A stretch of DNA of 5,252 nucleotides from assembly GCA_022728415.1 (NCBI GenBank), contig JAIJJM010000188.1:1-5252 (forward strand). Direction: 5' to 3'. A model generated the notes under the pieces. The model had not been told where the DNA came from and made no database searches. It worked only from the letters and a program-made list of their open reading frames with translations. Shown here piece by piece: positions 1 through 4,492 of the stretch. This DNA is from Collinsella sp. (GTDB taxonomy: Bacteria > Actinomycetota > Coriobacteriia > Coriobacteriales > Coriobacteriaceae). Numbering within the stretch: position 1 is the stretch's first letter; each line of letters begins with the position of its first letter. The position numbers and the translations under genes were made by a program.

Positions 1-99
1 TTCGCTCCAAGCTGGGCTGTGTGCACGAACCCCCCGTTCAGCCCGACCGCTGCGCCTTATCCGGTAACTATCGTCTTGAGTCCAACCCGGTAAGACACG
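1..99. repeat. Left copy of a 99-bp terminal redundancy (circular plasmid)
   Basis: These bases are identical to 5154-5252. The repeated stretch lies within the RNA II primer region, which is a single-copy element in this family. The simplest reading is that a circular molecule was assembled into a linear contig with an overlap equal to an assembly k-mer. The unique circle is then 5,153 bp. A real tandem duplication is possible but unlikely, because the repeat sits exactly at both ends of the window. Confidence 0.95.
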
Positions 100-175
100 A
101 CTTAGCGCCACTGGCAGCAGCCGTTGGTAACTTGGTTAGCAGAGCGATGATGGCGCAAATGGTGCAACAGAGTTC

Positions 176-205
176 TTGAAGTAGAGGCCCGACTACGGCT
201 ACACT
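176..205 (+). promoter_or_regulatory. RNA I promoter
   Basis: A TTGAAG -35 box (176-181) and a TACACT -10 box (200-205) are separated by 18 bp. They lie just ahead of the conserved RNA I start ACAGTATTTGG at 212. The same hexamers drive RNA I in pMB1-type plasmids. This constitutive promoter sets the level of the copy-number inhibitor. Confidence 0.85.
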
Positions 206-211
206 GGAAGG

Positions 212-318
212 ACAGTATTTGGTATCTGCGCTCTGCTGAAGCCAGTTACCTCGGTTAAGCAGTTCCCCAACTGACTTAACCTTCGATCAAACCGCCTCCC
301 CAGGCGGTTTTTTCGTTT
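212..318 (+). ncRNA. RNA I: RNA I, antisense inhibitor of RNA II priming
   Basis: RNA I is a roughly 107-nt antisense RNA that pairs with nascent RNA II. It stops RNA II from forming the persistent hybrid at the origin, and so sets copy number and incompatibility. Three stem-loops are visible. SL1 (221-250) begins GGTA and ends TACC and is the same as in pMB1. SL2 (253-281) has a GGTTAAG/CTTAACC stem with CAGTT/AACTG above it and a CCCC loop. SL3 (289-310) is the terminator stem, also with a CCCC loop. SL2 and SL3 are unlike pMB1/pBR322 and resemble what I remember of CloDF13/RSF1030-type RNA I. The plasmid may therefore be compatible with pMB1-type replicons. Confidence 0.9.
289..318 (+). 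terminator. RNA I intrinsic terminator
   Basis: The stem AAACCGCCT/AGGCGGTTT (289-297 with 302-310) has a CCCC loop and leads into TTTCGTTT. It is both the third stem-loop of RNA I and its terminator. The reverse complement forms the first structure at the 5' end of RNA II. Confidence 0.9.
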
Positions 319-327
319 ACAGGCAGC

Positions 328-356
328 AGATTACGCGCAGAAAAAAAGGATCTCAA
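328..356 (-). promoter_or_regulatory. RNA II (primer) promoter
   Basis: On the minus strand a TTGAGA -35 box (351-356) and a TAATCT -10 box (328-333) are spaced exactly 17 bp apart. They are the same hexamers as in pMB1. Transcription should begin near 320 with GTAAACG. The -35 box lies in the loop and stem of the terminator that closes the colicin/lysis transcription unit. Confidence 0.88.
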
Positions 357-367
357 GAAGATCCTTT
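341..367 (-). terminator. Terminator of the cea-kil transcription unit
   Basis: On the minus strand the stem AAAGGATCT/AGATCCTTT (9 bp, arms 359-367 and 345-353, 5-nt loop) is followed by a run of Ts (341-347 as As on the plus strand). It lies 9 bp after the kil stop codon. It overlaps the RNA II promoter, so it separates SOS-induced colicin transcription from primer transcription. Confidence 0.8.
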
Positions 368-375
368 GATCTTTT

Positions 376-513
376 CTACTGAACAGAGATCCCCGTCAAT
401 TTAGAAGAAGATGATGGAGCCACAGTCCCTCCCTGAACATCACGTATATAGTTAGCCTGACATCCAACAAGGAGGTTTATAGCGAATATTCCCACAAAAA
501 ATCTTTTCCTCAT
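376..513 (-). CDS. kil: Colicin E1 lysis (release) lipoprotein
   Basis: A complete 45-codon gene encodes the colicin lysis protein, a small lipoprotein that activates outer-membrane phospholipase and causes quasi-lysis and release of colicin. The protein starts [19 protein letters not shown]. It has a positively charged start, a short hydrophobic stretch and an LVGC lipobox with Cys18 as the lipidation site, leaving a mature peptide of 28 residues ending ISVQ. From memory it differs from the ColE1 Kil protein at only about two positions. A TAAGGA ribosome-binding site (521-526) lies 7 nt before the ATG. It has no close promoter of its own that I can see. It should be expressed by read-through from the SOS-controlled cea promoter, across imm in antisense, and ends just before a strong terminator. 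Confidence 0.93.
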   Translation of the reverse strand: MRKRFFVGIFAINLLVGCQANYIRDVQGGTVAPSSSSKLTGISVQ

Positions 514-560
514 AACTCGATCCTTATAAAATGAAAAGAATATATAACGAGGTTTAATTT

Positions 561-902
561 ATGAGTTTAAGATACTACATAAAAAATATTTTGTTTGGCC
601 TATACTGCGCACTTATATATATATACCTTATAACAAAAAACAACGAAGGGTATTATTTCCTAGCGTCAGATAAGATGCTATACGCAATAGTGATAAGCAC
701 TATTCTATGCCCATATTCAAAATATGCTATTGAACACATATTTTTTAAGTTCATAAAGAAAGATTTTTTCAGAAAAAGAAAAAACCTAAATAATGCCCCC
801 GTGGCAAAATTAAACCTATTTATGCTATACAATCTACTTTGTTTGGTCCTAGCAATCCCATTTGGATTGCTAGGACTGTTTATATCAATAAAGAATAATT
901 AA
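561..902 (+). CDS. imm: Colicin E1 immunity protein
   Basis: This 113-residue inner-membrane protein protects the producing cell by blocking the channel domain of colicin E1 in the membrane. The length and the sequence from [15 protein letters not shown] to the end [12 protein letters not shown] match the ColE1 immunity protein, with several substitutions by memory (for example HIFFKF near residue 60). Hydrophobic segments at about residues 9-25, 37-51 and 84-109 fit the three-helix model of this family, with a Lys/Arg-rich loop (about 64-76) between the second and third. GAGGT (549-553) lies 7 nt before the ATG. A weak TATAAA -10 candidate is at 525-530. It is convergent with cea and the two stop codons share TTAA at 899-902. 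It is markedly AT-rich. It should be expressed constitutively and be opposed by antisense transcription during SOS. Confidence 0.95.
   Translation: MSLRYYIKNILFGLYCALIYIYLITKNNEGYYFLASDKMLYAIVISTILCPYSKYAIEHIFFKFIKKDFFRKRKNLNNAPVAKLNLFMLYNLLCLVLAIPFGLLGLFISIKNN
846..876. repeat. 13-bp perfect inverted repeat inside the 3' end of imm
   Basis: The arms GTCCTAGCAATCC (846-858) and GGATTGCTAGGAC (864-876) are perfect complements around a 5-nt loop. They lie in the codons for the last membrane helix of Imm. On the minus strand the hairpin comes about 23 nt after the cea stop codon and before kil, with no clean T-run after it. It could cap the 3' end of cea mRNA or reduce read-through into kil. 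On the plus strand TGTTTAT follows, a poor terminator tail. The role is inference. Confidence 0.6.
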
Positions 903-2464
903 ATACCCAACACCTCATTTATAGTATTAAGTTTATTCTTATCAATAAAGGCACATAGAATGCCTGTAACAATAGCAATCCCCCAGATACCTAATGTAGT
1001 TCCAGCAAGCACACTAAAAAGTAAAACAACAACATAACTAACTCCAGCATCTACAGCTTTCTTCTCTAATGTAAGAAATAGCGGCTTCCAGTCACCTGTA
1101 TCCTTAATTTTTAGGATATCAGATACCACATCATATCCAAAAGAAACATGTCCCGTAATCTTCAAGTACTTGGCAAACTGATCTAAATGCTTAGCCCAGT
1201 CTTCATACTTAACCGCCTCCAGTGCATTGAAAATTGCATCACGGTCTGCTTTGCTGAATTTCTTATTTAATACATCCTTGTATTTCTCAAAAGCAGCTAG
1301 AGCTTCATTCACATTGCTGATTTTCTTACCTTTAGATTTATCAGCAAGTTCCTGTGCCATTTTTGAATATTTTTCACCATATTTTTCAGATAGCGTTTGA
1401 TAAAAGCTAACTGTTGCATCCACAGCATCCTTAATCTGCGAGTTCAGGAGATTAGTCTGTGCTGTTTTCAAATTATCTTCAGCATCATGAATACGTGAAA
1501 CTGCTGTACTTCGCTTATTATTAGCCTGAGAAATAGCCTCTTGGATTCCATTTATCTCAGAGCTAATCTGGTTAAGACGCGTTTCTGATGCTGTTACCTG
1601 CTTTTGTTTTTCCTCCATCTCATCACCAGCTCTCGCCCGTAGTCTGGTGGCCTCAAAAAAAGGACGACTCTGAAGCGGATCATTCGCCCTAGGAGATAAA
1701 AGTTTAACCCTTTCATCCAGTTCTTTATATTTAGCAGATGCCTGATCCAACTCATTTCGTTTTCCGGACAGCGTATTCGTTTCTGCATCACGGGCATGAA
1801 TACTGGAGCTTAAACGGGTATTGAGCGTATTAATCTCTTCATCCACTTTCGCCAGCTCAGATTGTGCAGCAGCAAGATTTTTTTGTGCCACCTCCACAGC
1901 CCGGGCCTCTTCACTCAATGCTGCCAGGCGTTTCTCTTCATCCTCAGCCAGTTTCAATTGGCGTTCTGTTTCAGCCTGCTCCTTCTCTATCTCTTTACGT
2001 CGTTGTTCTGCTTCCTGAAAAGCCTTTTCCGCAGCTTCCGCTTCTTTACGGGCTTTTTCTTCTGCTTTTGCAAGGCGCAACCGCTCTGCTTCTGCCTGCA
2101 TCGCTGCATTATTGGCATGAGCCAGGTCAATAACCTCCGGATGAGTGGAATTATGGCGAAGTGCCTCATTCACAATATCCTTCAGATGTTGAGTCAGCGC
2201 ATCCCGGTTTGCTTTTGCTTTAGCCTGTGCTTCTGCGGCAGCTTTTGCTCGGGCAGCCTGTTCTGCCTGCGTTTTCTTCAATTGAGCAGTAGACCATTTA
2301 GCTGTGGCATGAATGGCTGCAGAACTTTCACTTTTGCTACCTCCAGTTCCACCACCACCGCCAGAGCCACTCCCGTCTGGATTACCATTCAAAAGAGTAA
2401 TGATTACCTGCCCCTTATCATCATAAGGAACACCATCTTTATAGTACGCTACAGCTGTTTCCAT
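899..2464 (-). CDS. cea: Colicin E1, pore-forming bacteriocin
   Basis: This 521-residue colicin E1 (reference about 522) kills E. coli relatives by making an ion channel in the inner membrane after binding BtuB and crossing by way of TolC and TolA. The start [16 protein letters not shown] and the Gly-rich linker (residues 31-42) belong to the translocation domain. Residues about 60-340 are long, Ala/Glu/Lys-rich coiled-coil helices that include the receptor-binding part. Residues about 345-521 form the channel domain, with Trp423, Trp459 and Trp494, a single Cys504 and the hydrophobic hairpin (about 470-507) that ends before [14 protein letters not shown]. Compared with the ColE1 sequence I remember, both ends are nearly identical but about 105-345 carry many substitutions and a one-residue loss near 106-113. 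AGAGGA (2472-2477) lies 7 nt before the ATG. There is no signal peptide, as expected, since release depends on kil. Confidence 0.97.
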   Translation of the reverse strand: METAVAYYKDGVPYDDKGQVIITLLNGNPDGSGSGGGGGTGGSKSESSAAIHATAKWSTAQLKKTQAEQAARAKAAAEAQAKAKANRDALTQHLKDIVNEALRHNSTHPEVIDLAHANNAAMQAEAERLRLAKAEEKARKEAEAAEKAFQEAEQRRKEIEKEQAETERQLKLAEDEEKRLAALSEEARAVEVAQKNLAAAQSELAKVDEEINTLNTRLSSSIHARDAETNTLSGKRNELDQASAKYKELDERVKLLSPRANDPLQSRPFFEATRLRARAGDEMEEKQKQVTASETRLNQISSEINGIQEAISQANNKRSTAVSRIHDAEDNLKTAQTNLLNSQIKDAVDATVSFYQTLSEKYGEKYSKMAQELADKSKGKKISNVNEALAAFEKYKDVLNKKFSKADRDAIFNALEAVKYEDWAKHLDQFAKYLKITGHVSFGYDVVSDILKIKDTGDWKPLFLTLEKKAVDAGVSYVVVLLFSVLAGTTLGIWGIAIVTGILCAFIDKNKLNTINEVLGI

Positions 2465-2471
2465 TATAAAA

Positions 2472-2477
2472 TCCTCT
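2472..2477 (-). promoter_or_regulatory. Ribosome-binding site of cea
   Basis: AGAGGA on the minus strand lies 7 nt before the ATG at 2464. It supports the start of the colicin at [10 protein letters not shown] and is a strong site, in keeping with very high expression after induction. Confidence 0.8.
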
Positions 2478-2509
2478 TTGACATTAAAAACAAATAGTTA
2501 AAAGCAATA

Positions 2510-2529
2510 TACTGTATATATAATCACTG
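2510..2529 (-). promoter_or_regulatory. LexA box 2 (SOS operator) of cea
   Basis: On the minus strand GTG-N10-CAG with an AT-rich centre matches the LexA consensus CTG-N10-CAG with one change. It overlaps the neighbouring box by 5 bp. Tandem overlapping LexA boxes are typical of colicin genes and give tight, late SOS induction. Confidence 0.85.
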
Positions 2530-2544
2530 GTTTTATATACAGTT
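2525..2544 (-). promoter_or_regulatory. LexA box 1 (SOS operator) of cea
   Basis: A CTG-TATATAAAAC-CAG core is visible on the minus strand, a full match to CTG-N10-CAG. It begins next to the -10 box and covers the likely transcription start near 2540, so bound LexA should block RNA polymerase. Confidence 0.9.
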
Positions 2545-2546
2545 TA

Positions 2547-2575
2547 AAATTACGCCGCTGCATTTTCCCTGTCAA
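2547..2575 (-). promoter_or_regulatory. cea promoter
   Basis: On the minus strand a perfect TTGACA -35 box (2570-2575) and a TAATTT -10 box (2547-2552) are spaced 17 bp apart. The start would be near 2540, about 75 nt before the cea ATG, and inside the first LexA box. This is a strong promoter held off by LexA and apparently helped by CRP. Confidence 0.9.
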
Positions 2576-2594
2576 CCCTGTGGATTTTCATTTT

Positions 2595-2610
2595 TGTGAA
2601 AACGATCAAA
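2595..2610 (-). promoter_or_regulatory. CRP (cAMP receptor protein) site of cea
   Basis: TGTGA-N6-TCAAA, read on the plus strand, matches TGTGA-N6-TCACA in 9 of 10 conserved positions. Its centre is about 62 bp before the predicted cea start, the usual place for a class I CRP site. cAMP-CRP stimulation of the colicin E1 gene is established knowledge, and the position fits. Confidence 0.75.
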
Positions 2611-2723
2611 AAAACAGCCACCCACACCACGTGCTATTTCCACCCGATGCCACAAAAACCAGCACAAACATTACCGTTCTCAGACCTCATTATGTTTTAC
2701 TGAAACCATGAGATGAGACACCT

Positions 2724-3161
2724 ATGGGACACTGTAACTTTATGGCATGGCACACACTCCGGGACGCACTGAAAATGACTGGAAGATCGCGTTCACAGTT
2801 TTACCGTGATATGCGCTCAGGTCTTGTCAGTTACCGTACCAGCCAGGACGGACGACGGGAGTTTGAAACCAGTGAACTGATCCGGGCATACGGCGAATTA
2901 AAGCGGAATGAGACACCAGAAAGGCACACTCAAGGACACTCAGAAAAACCTCATGATCAGCAGACAGAACGCATTCTCCGGGAACTGAATGAGCTGAAAC
3001 AATGCCTGACGCTGATGCTTGAGGATAAACAAGCCCAGGATACGGAGCGCCGGCGCCAGGAAGCAGAACGGAAACAGCTACAGAATGAGATAGCCCAGCT
3101 CAGGCAGGCTCTGGAGCAGGAAAAGAAACGGGGATTCTGGTCCAGGCTGTTCGGTCACTGA
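2724..3161 (+). CDS. exc1: Exc1-like protein (ColE1 'entry exclusion protein 1'), HTH plus coiled coil
   Basis: This 145-residue protein matches the family annotated as ColE1 entry exclusion protein 1. What the sequence shows looks more like a DNA-binding protein. Residues 9-57 (WHTLRDALKMTGRSRSQFYR, then GLVSYRT and REFETSELIRAYG) form a winged helix-turn-helix of the kind found in plasmid and phage regulators. Residues about 78-135 are a charged coiled coil (ILRELNELK repeats). The tail KKRGFWSRLFGH is an aromatic, basic amphipathic end of the type seen in several plasmid proteins. No signal peptide or membrane helix is present, so a direct surface role in exclusion is hard to see. Met1 (2724) has only a weak GAG-type site upstream. 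Met7 (2742), which begins MAWHTLRD, is an alternative start. It lies 80 bp before exc2 on the same strand, probably co-transcribed. Confidence 0.82.
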   Translation: MGHCNFMAWHTLRDALKMTGRSRSQFYRDMRSGLVSYRTSQDGRREFETSELIRAYGELKRNETPERHTQGHSEKPHDQQTERILRELNELKQCLTLMLEDKQAQDTERRRQEAERKQLQNEIAQLRQALEQEKKRGFWSRLFGH

Positions 3162-3241
3162 ACGCGCTCAGAAACTGATGATAAGATAATCTTCGGATAA
3201 TAACTCACCGAGAATAAATACTTTAAGGTAGGGAGACACTC

Positions 3242-3661
3242 ATGAGACGTACCGGAAACAAACTTTGTCTTATCGCCATGATAACAGCAACAGTAGCTCT
3301 CACAGCCTGTACCCCAAAGGGCAGCGTGGAACAACATACCCGGCATTACGTATATGCTTCTGATGACGGTTTTGATCCCAACTTTTCCACCCAAAAAGCC
3401 GACACAACACGAATGATGGTGCCTTTTTTTCGGCAGTTCTGGGATATGGGAGCTAAAGATAAAGCGACAGGAAAATCACGGAGTGATGTGCAACAACGCA
3501 TTCAACAGTTTCACAGCCAGGAATTTTTAAACTCACTCCGGGGCACAACTCAATTTGCGGGTACTGATTACCGCAGCAAAGACCTTACCCCGAAAAAATC
3601 CAGGCTGCTGGCTGACACGATTTCTGCGGTTTATCTCGATGGCTACGAGGGCAGACAGTAA
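3242..3661 (+). CDS. exc2: Exc2-like lipoprotein (ColE1 'entry exclusion protein 2')
   Basis: This 139-residue protein matches ColE1 entry exclusion protein 2. It has a lipoprotein signal: basic start MRRTGNK, hydrophobic core (about 8-21) and lipobox LTAC with Cys23. The residue after the Cys is Thr, not Asp, so sorting to the outer membrane is likely. The mature part is soluble, with no further membrane segment, and ends AVYLDGYEGRQ. A GGGAG site (3229-3238 region) lies close before the ATG. An exclusion role is known only from older genetics and should be treated with care. The last codons overlap, in antisense, the probable Rcd RNA, and the stop lies 5 bp before the cer core, so the end of this gene is constrained by two other functions. 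Confidence 0.82.
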   Translation: MRRTGNKLCLIAMITATVALTACTPKGSVEQHTRHYVYASDDGFDPNFSTQKADTTRMMVPFFRQFWDMGAKDKATGKSRSDVQQRIQQFHSQEFLNSLRGTTQFAGTDYRSKDLTPKKSRLLADTISAVYLDGYEGRQ

Positions 3662-3676
3662 GTGGATTTACCATAA
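3592..3676 (-). ncRNA. rcd: Probable Rcd RNA (cer-encoded dimer checkpoint)
   Basis: cer sites of ColE1 relatives encode Rcd, a short RNA made mainly in plasmid dimers that delays cell division, reported to act through tryptophanase. Here a minus-strand TACAAT -10 box (3684-3689) lies inside the XerC half of the core, with a weak TTCAGC -35 candidate (3706-3711) at 16 bp. Downstream there is a short CCAG/CTGG stem followed by six Ts (about 3592-3597). That gives roughly 85 nt, in the reported size range. Exact ends and promoter are inferred. The RNA is antisense to the end of exc2. Confidence 0.5.
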
Positions 3677-3695
3677 TCCCTTAATTGTACGCACC
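3666..3695 (-). other. cer: cer crossover core (XerC/XerD recombination site)
   Basis: Read on the minus strand this is GGTGCGTACAA (XerC site, 3685-3695), an 8-bp centre TTAAGGGA (3677-3684) and TTATGGTAAAT (XerD site, 3666-3676). That is the exact layout of the ColE1 cer core. Host XerC and XerD recombine two cores in a dimer to give monomers, which keeps this multicopy plasmid stably inherited without an active partition system. Confidence 0.95.
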
Positions 3696-3793
3696 ACTGA
3701 AACGCGCTGAACGCGATTCTGACGCAGACACCGCAAAAAGAGATGTTTTACCCCGGAAAAACAGGAAGGATGCGTCAGGATCGTTTTCAGCTC

Positions 3794-3811
3794 TCTGCAT
3801 AGCTATGCATG
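3794..3811. promoter_or_regulatory. ARG box (ArgR binding site) of cer
   Basis: A 14-bp perfect palindrome TGCATAGCTATGCA (3796-3809) fits the ARG box pattern TGAAT-N4-ATTCA with one change in each arm. It lies about 100 bp from the XerC site, as in ColE1 cer. ArgR bound here with PepA imposes the synapse that allows only dimer resolution. Confidence 0.8.
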
Positions 3812-3873
3812 AAAGCGAATGGTGATCACTTTGGAAGCTTACGGTGTTCATACCGTCAGTTTTCGACAGTTTT

Positions 3874-3882
3874 CTCTCCGGG
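3874..3882 (-). pseudogene. Orphan ribosome-binding site left from deleted mbeA
   Basis: CCCGGAGAG on the minus strand follows the mbeC stop codon by 3 bp. This is where the relaxase gene mbeA starts in ColE1-type operons. Here no suitable start codon follows: the first ATG comes about 25 nt after GGAG and opens no relaxase-like frame. No relaxase (mbeA) or overlapping mbeB/mbeD sequence occurs anywhere in the window. The site is therefore read as the scar of a deletion joining mbeC directly to cer. Confidence 0.55.
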
Positions 3883-3885
3883 AAG

Positions 3886-4209
3886 CTAATCTGCCATAAG
3901 CCTGGATAACAGGGCACGGTGATACTCCGTAATAGCGATCAGCACCTCCGCATACTCCCTGTCCCCGACACGCTTGCCGTCGATAAAGAGTTTTTTCTGT
4001 AACGCCCCCAGTCTCATAACTTCTTTCAGTACCCGATCATCAGTCAGTGAGTTAACTTTCTTACCGAGAGCTGCCGCCCGTAAAAAACCGGAAACGGTCT
4101 TGCCGCATTCAGCAGCCCTTTTTCTGATTTCCTGGTCTTCTTCTGCCGTCAGACGAACAGGGCGACTGATAGCCCGCCTGCGCGTATTACTTCCACTTCG
4201 TTTTGTCAT
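3886..4209 (-). CDS. mbeC: MbeC/MobC relaxosome accessory protein
   Basis: This 107-residue protein is the MbeC (MobC family) accessory factor that binds the transfer origin and helps the relaxase nick it. The N-terminal part SRPVRLTAEEDQEIRKRAAE with GKTVSGFLRAAALGK (residues about 14-48) is the ribbon-helix-helix-like DNA-binding part. The C-terminal half (DDRVLKEVMRLGALQKKLF to LLSRLMAD) is the MobC helical region. I choose the start MTKRSGSN at 4209 because GGAG lies 9 nt upstream. An in-frame ATG at 4233 has no ribosome-binding site. It is encoded just after the oriT-like region, as in ColE1. It is intact, but the relaxase that normally follows is gone, so it could act only with a relaxase supplied by another plasmid. 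Confidence 0.88.
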   Translation of the reverse strand: MTKRSGSNTRRRAISRPVRLTAEEDQEIRKRAAECGKTVSGFLRAAALGKKVNSLTDDRVLKEVMRLGALQKKLFIDGKRVGDREYAEVLIAITEYHRALLSRLMAD

Positions 4210-4260
4210 AAAACATGGCTCCGTATCTGACATGGGTGTCGGGGCAAAGCCCTGACCAGG

Positions 4261-4311
4261 GTAATTGTAATAGCGTGCATGTATGCGCGGTATAACAATT
4301 ACACATCCTGT
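4261..4311. other. oriT: Probable oriT (bom) with nick-like motif
   Basis: An 8-bp perfect inverted repeat GTAATTGT (4261-4268) and ACAATTAC (4295-4302) encloses a smaller imperfect GCAT/ATGC repeat. Two bases after the right arm comes CATCCTG|T (4304-4311), which matches the YATCCTG|Y nick consensus of MOBP-type relaxases such as those of RP4 and R64. An inverted repeat just before the nick is the usual plan of such sites. It lies directly upstream of mbeC. The CTGG|CTTA nick site I remember from pBR322 bom was not found, so the exact nick position is uncertain. Short GGGC/GCCC and CCTG/CAGG repeats at 4242-4260 may be part of the site. Confidence 0.6.
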
Positions 4312-4365
4312 CCTGTCAGCAAGTTCGAATTACCGACAAAGGCACGGCAGTTTTTTGGCAGTGAC

Positions 4366-4393
4366 AGTATTGTCAGGCAGAAATACCCGTCAA
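4366..4393 (-). promoter_or_regulatory. Candidate mbeC promoter with overlapping palindrome
   Basis: On the minus strand TTGACG (4388-4393) and AATACT (4366-4371) are spaced 16 bp apart. The -10 box lies in a small palindrome TGACA-gtat-TGTCA (4362-4375), a plausible operator. Transcription would run through the oriT-like region before reaching mbeC, giving a leader of about 150 nt. The assignment rests on the hexamers only. Confidence 0.4.
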
Positions 4394-4445
4394 AGCGTCA
4401 GACGGCAGAATACCGGCGGTAAAACAGTCGAAAAGTGGTACGCGA

Positions 4446-4451
4446 TATAAT
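4446..4451 (+). promoter_or_regulatory. -10 box of the rop promoter
   Basis: A perfect TATAAT lies about 40 bp before the rop ATG. No good -35 hexamer is visible at 16-18 bp, so the promoter may be weak, which suits constitutive low-level Rop. Confidence 0.55.
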
Positions 4452-4492
4452 CACACAACGCAGATGACAGACAGAACGGAGAAAACGAAAAG

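Larger units (their letters stand above)
1..320 (-). ncRNA. RNA II: RNA II replication preprimer, 5' part (continues across the junction to about 4919)
   Basis: RNA II is the transcript that is cut by RNase H and used by DNA polymerase I as the leading-strand primer in ColE1-type plasmids. It should start near 320 on the minus strand, just downstream of a TAATCT -10 box. It then runs through position 1 and on from 5153 to the origin near 4919, about 555 nt in all, which matches the usual length. Six Cs at 30-35 become the G-rich loop of RNA II about 270 nt before the origin. The matching C-run of the template is at 4936-4941. The first roughly 110 nt are complementary to RNA I. The sequence is very close to pMB1/ColE1 between 1 and about 120, and diverges in the RNA I overlap. 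Confidence 0.9.
3696..3885 (-). other. cer accessory (PepA/ArgR) region
   Basis: The 190 bp between the cer core and the end of mbeC lie on the XerC side of the core, where the roughly 180-bp accessory DNA of cer wraps around PepA and ArgR. The XerC-proximal part (AATCGCGTTCAGCGCG on the minus strand) resembles cer as I remember it, and the rest differs. No real gene is seen here. A 56-codon stretch open on the minus strand has no good ribosome-binding site and no recognisable product. Confidence 0.75.

Noticed and set aside
2340..2375. Short tandem triplets in the Gly-rich linker of cea as a possible repeat element.
   Set aside because: They are simply Gly/Ser codons of the known flexible linker of the translocation domain.
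1862..2497. A 211-codon plus-strand frame opposite the 5' half of cea (and shorter ones at 1821-2018 and 1864-2133).
   Set aside because: It is the complement of the repetitive Ala/Glu/Lys codons of colicin E1, gives a Cys/Phe/Ser-rich nonsense product and has no ribosome-binding site.
2614..2723. A promoter for exc1 between the cea control region and exc2's partner.
   Set aside because: TTACCG (2671) and TATGTT (2691) are only 14 bp apart, too close for a normal promoter. I see no convincing alternative.
3681..3917. A 78-codon minus-strand frame across the end of mbeC and the cer accessory region.
   Set aside because: It overlaps mbeC out of frame, its inner ATG lies about 25 nt from the only ribosome-binding site, and the product resembles nothing known. 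The DNA is better explained as cer.
4210..4233. An upstream in-frame start for mbeC at 4233.
   Set aside because: It has no ribosome-binding site, while the start at 4209 has GGAG 9 nt upstream.
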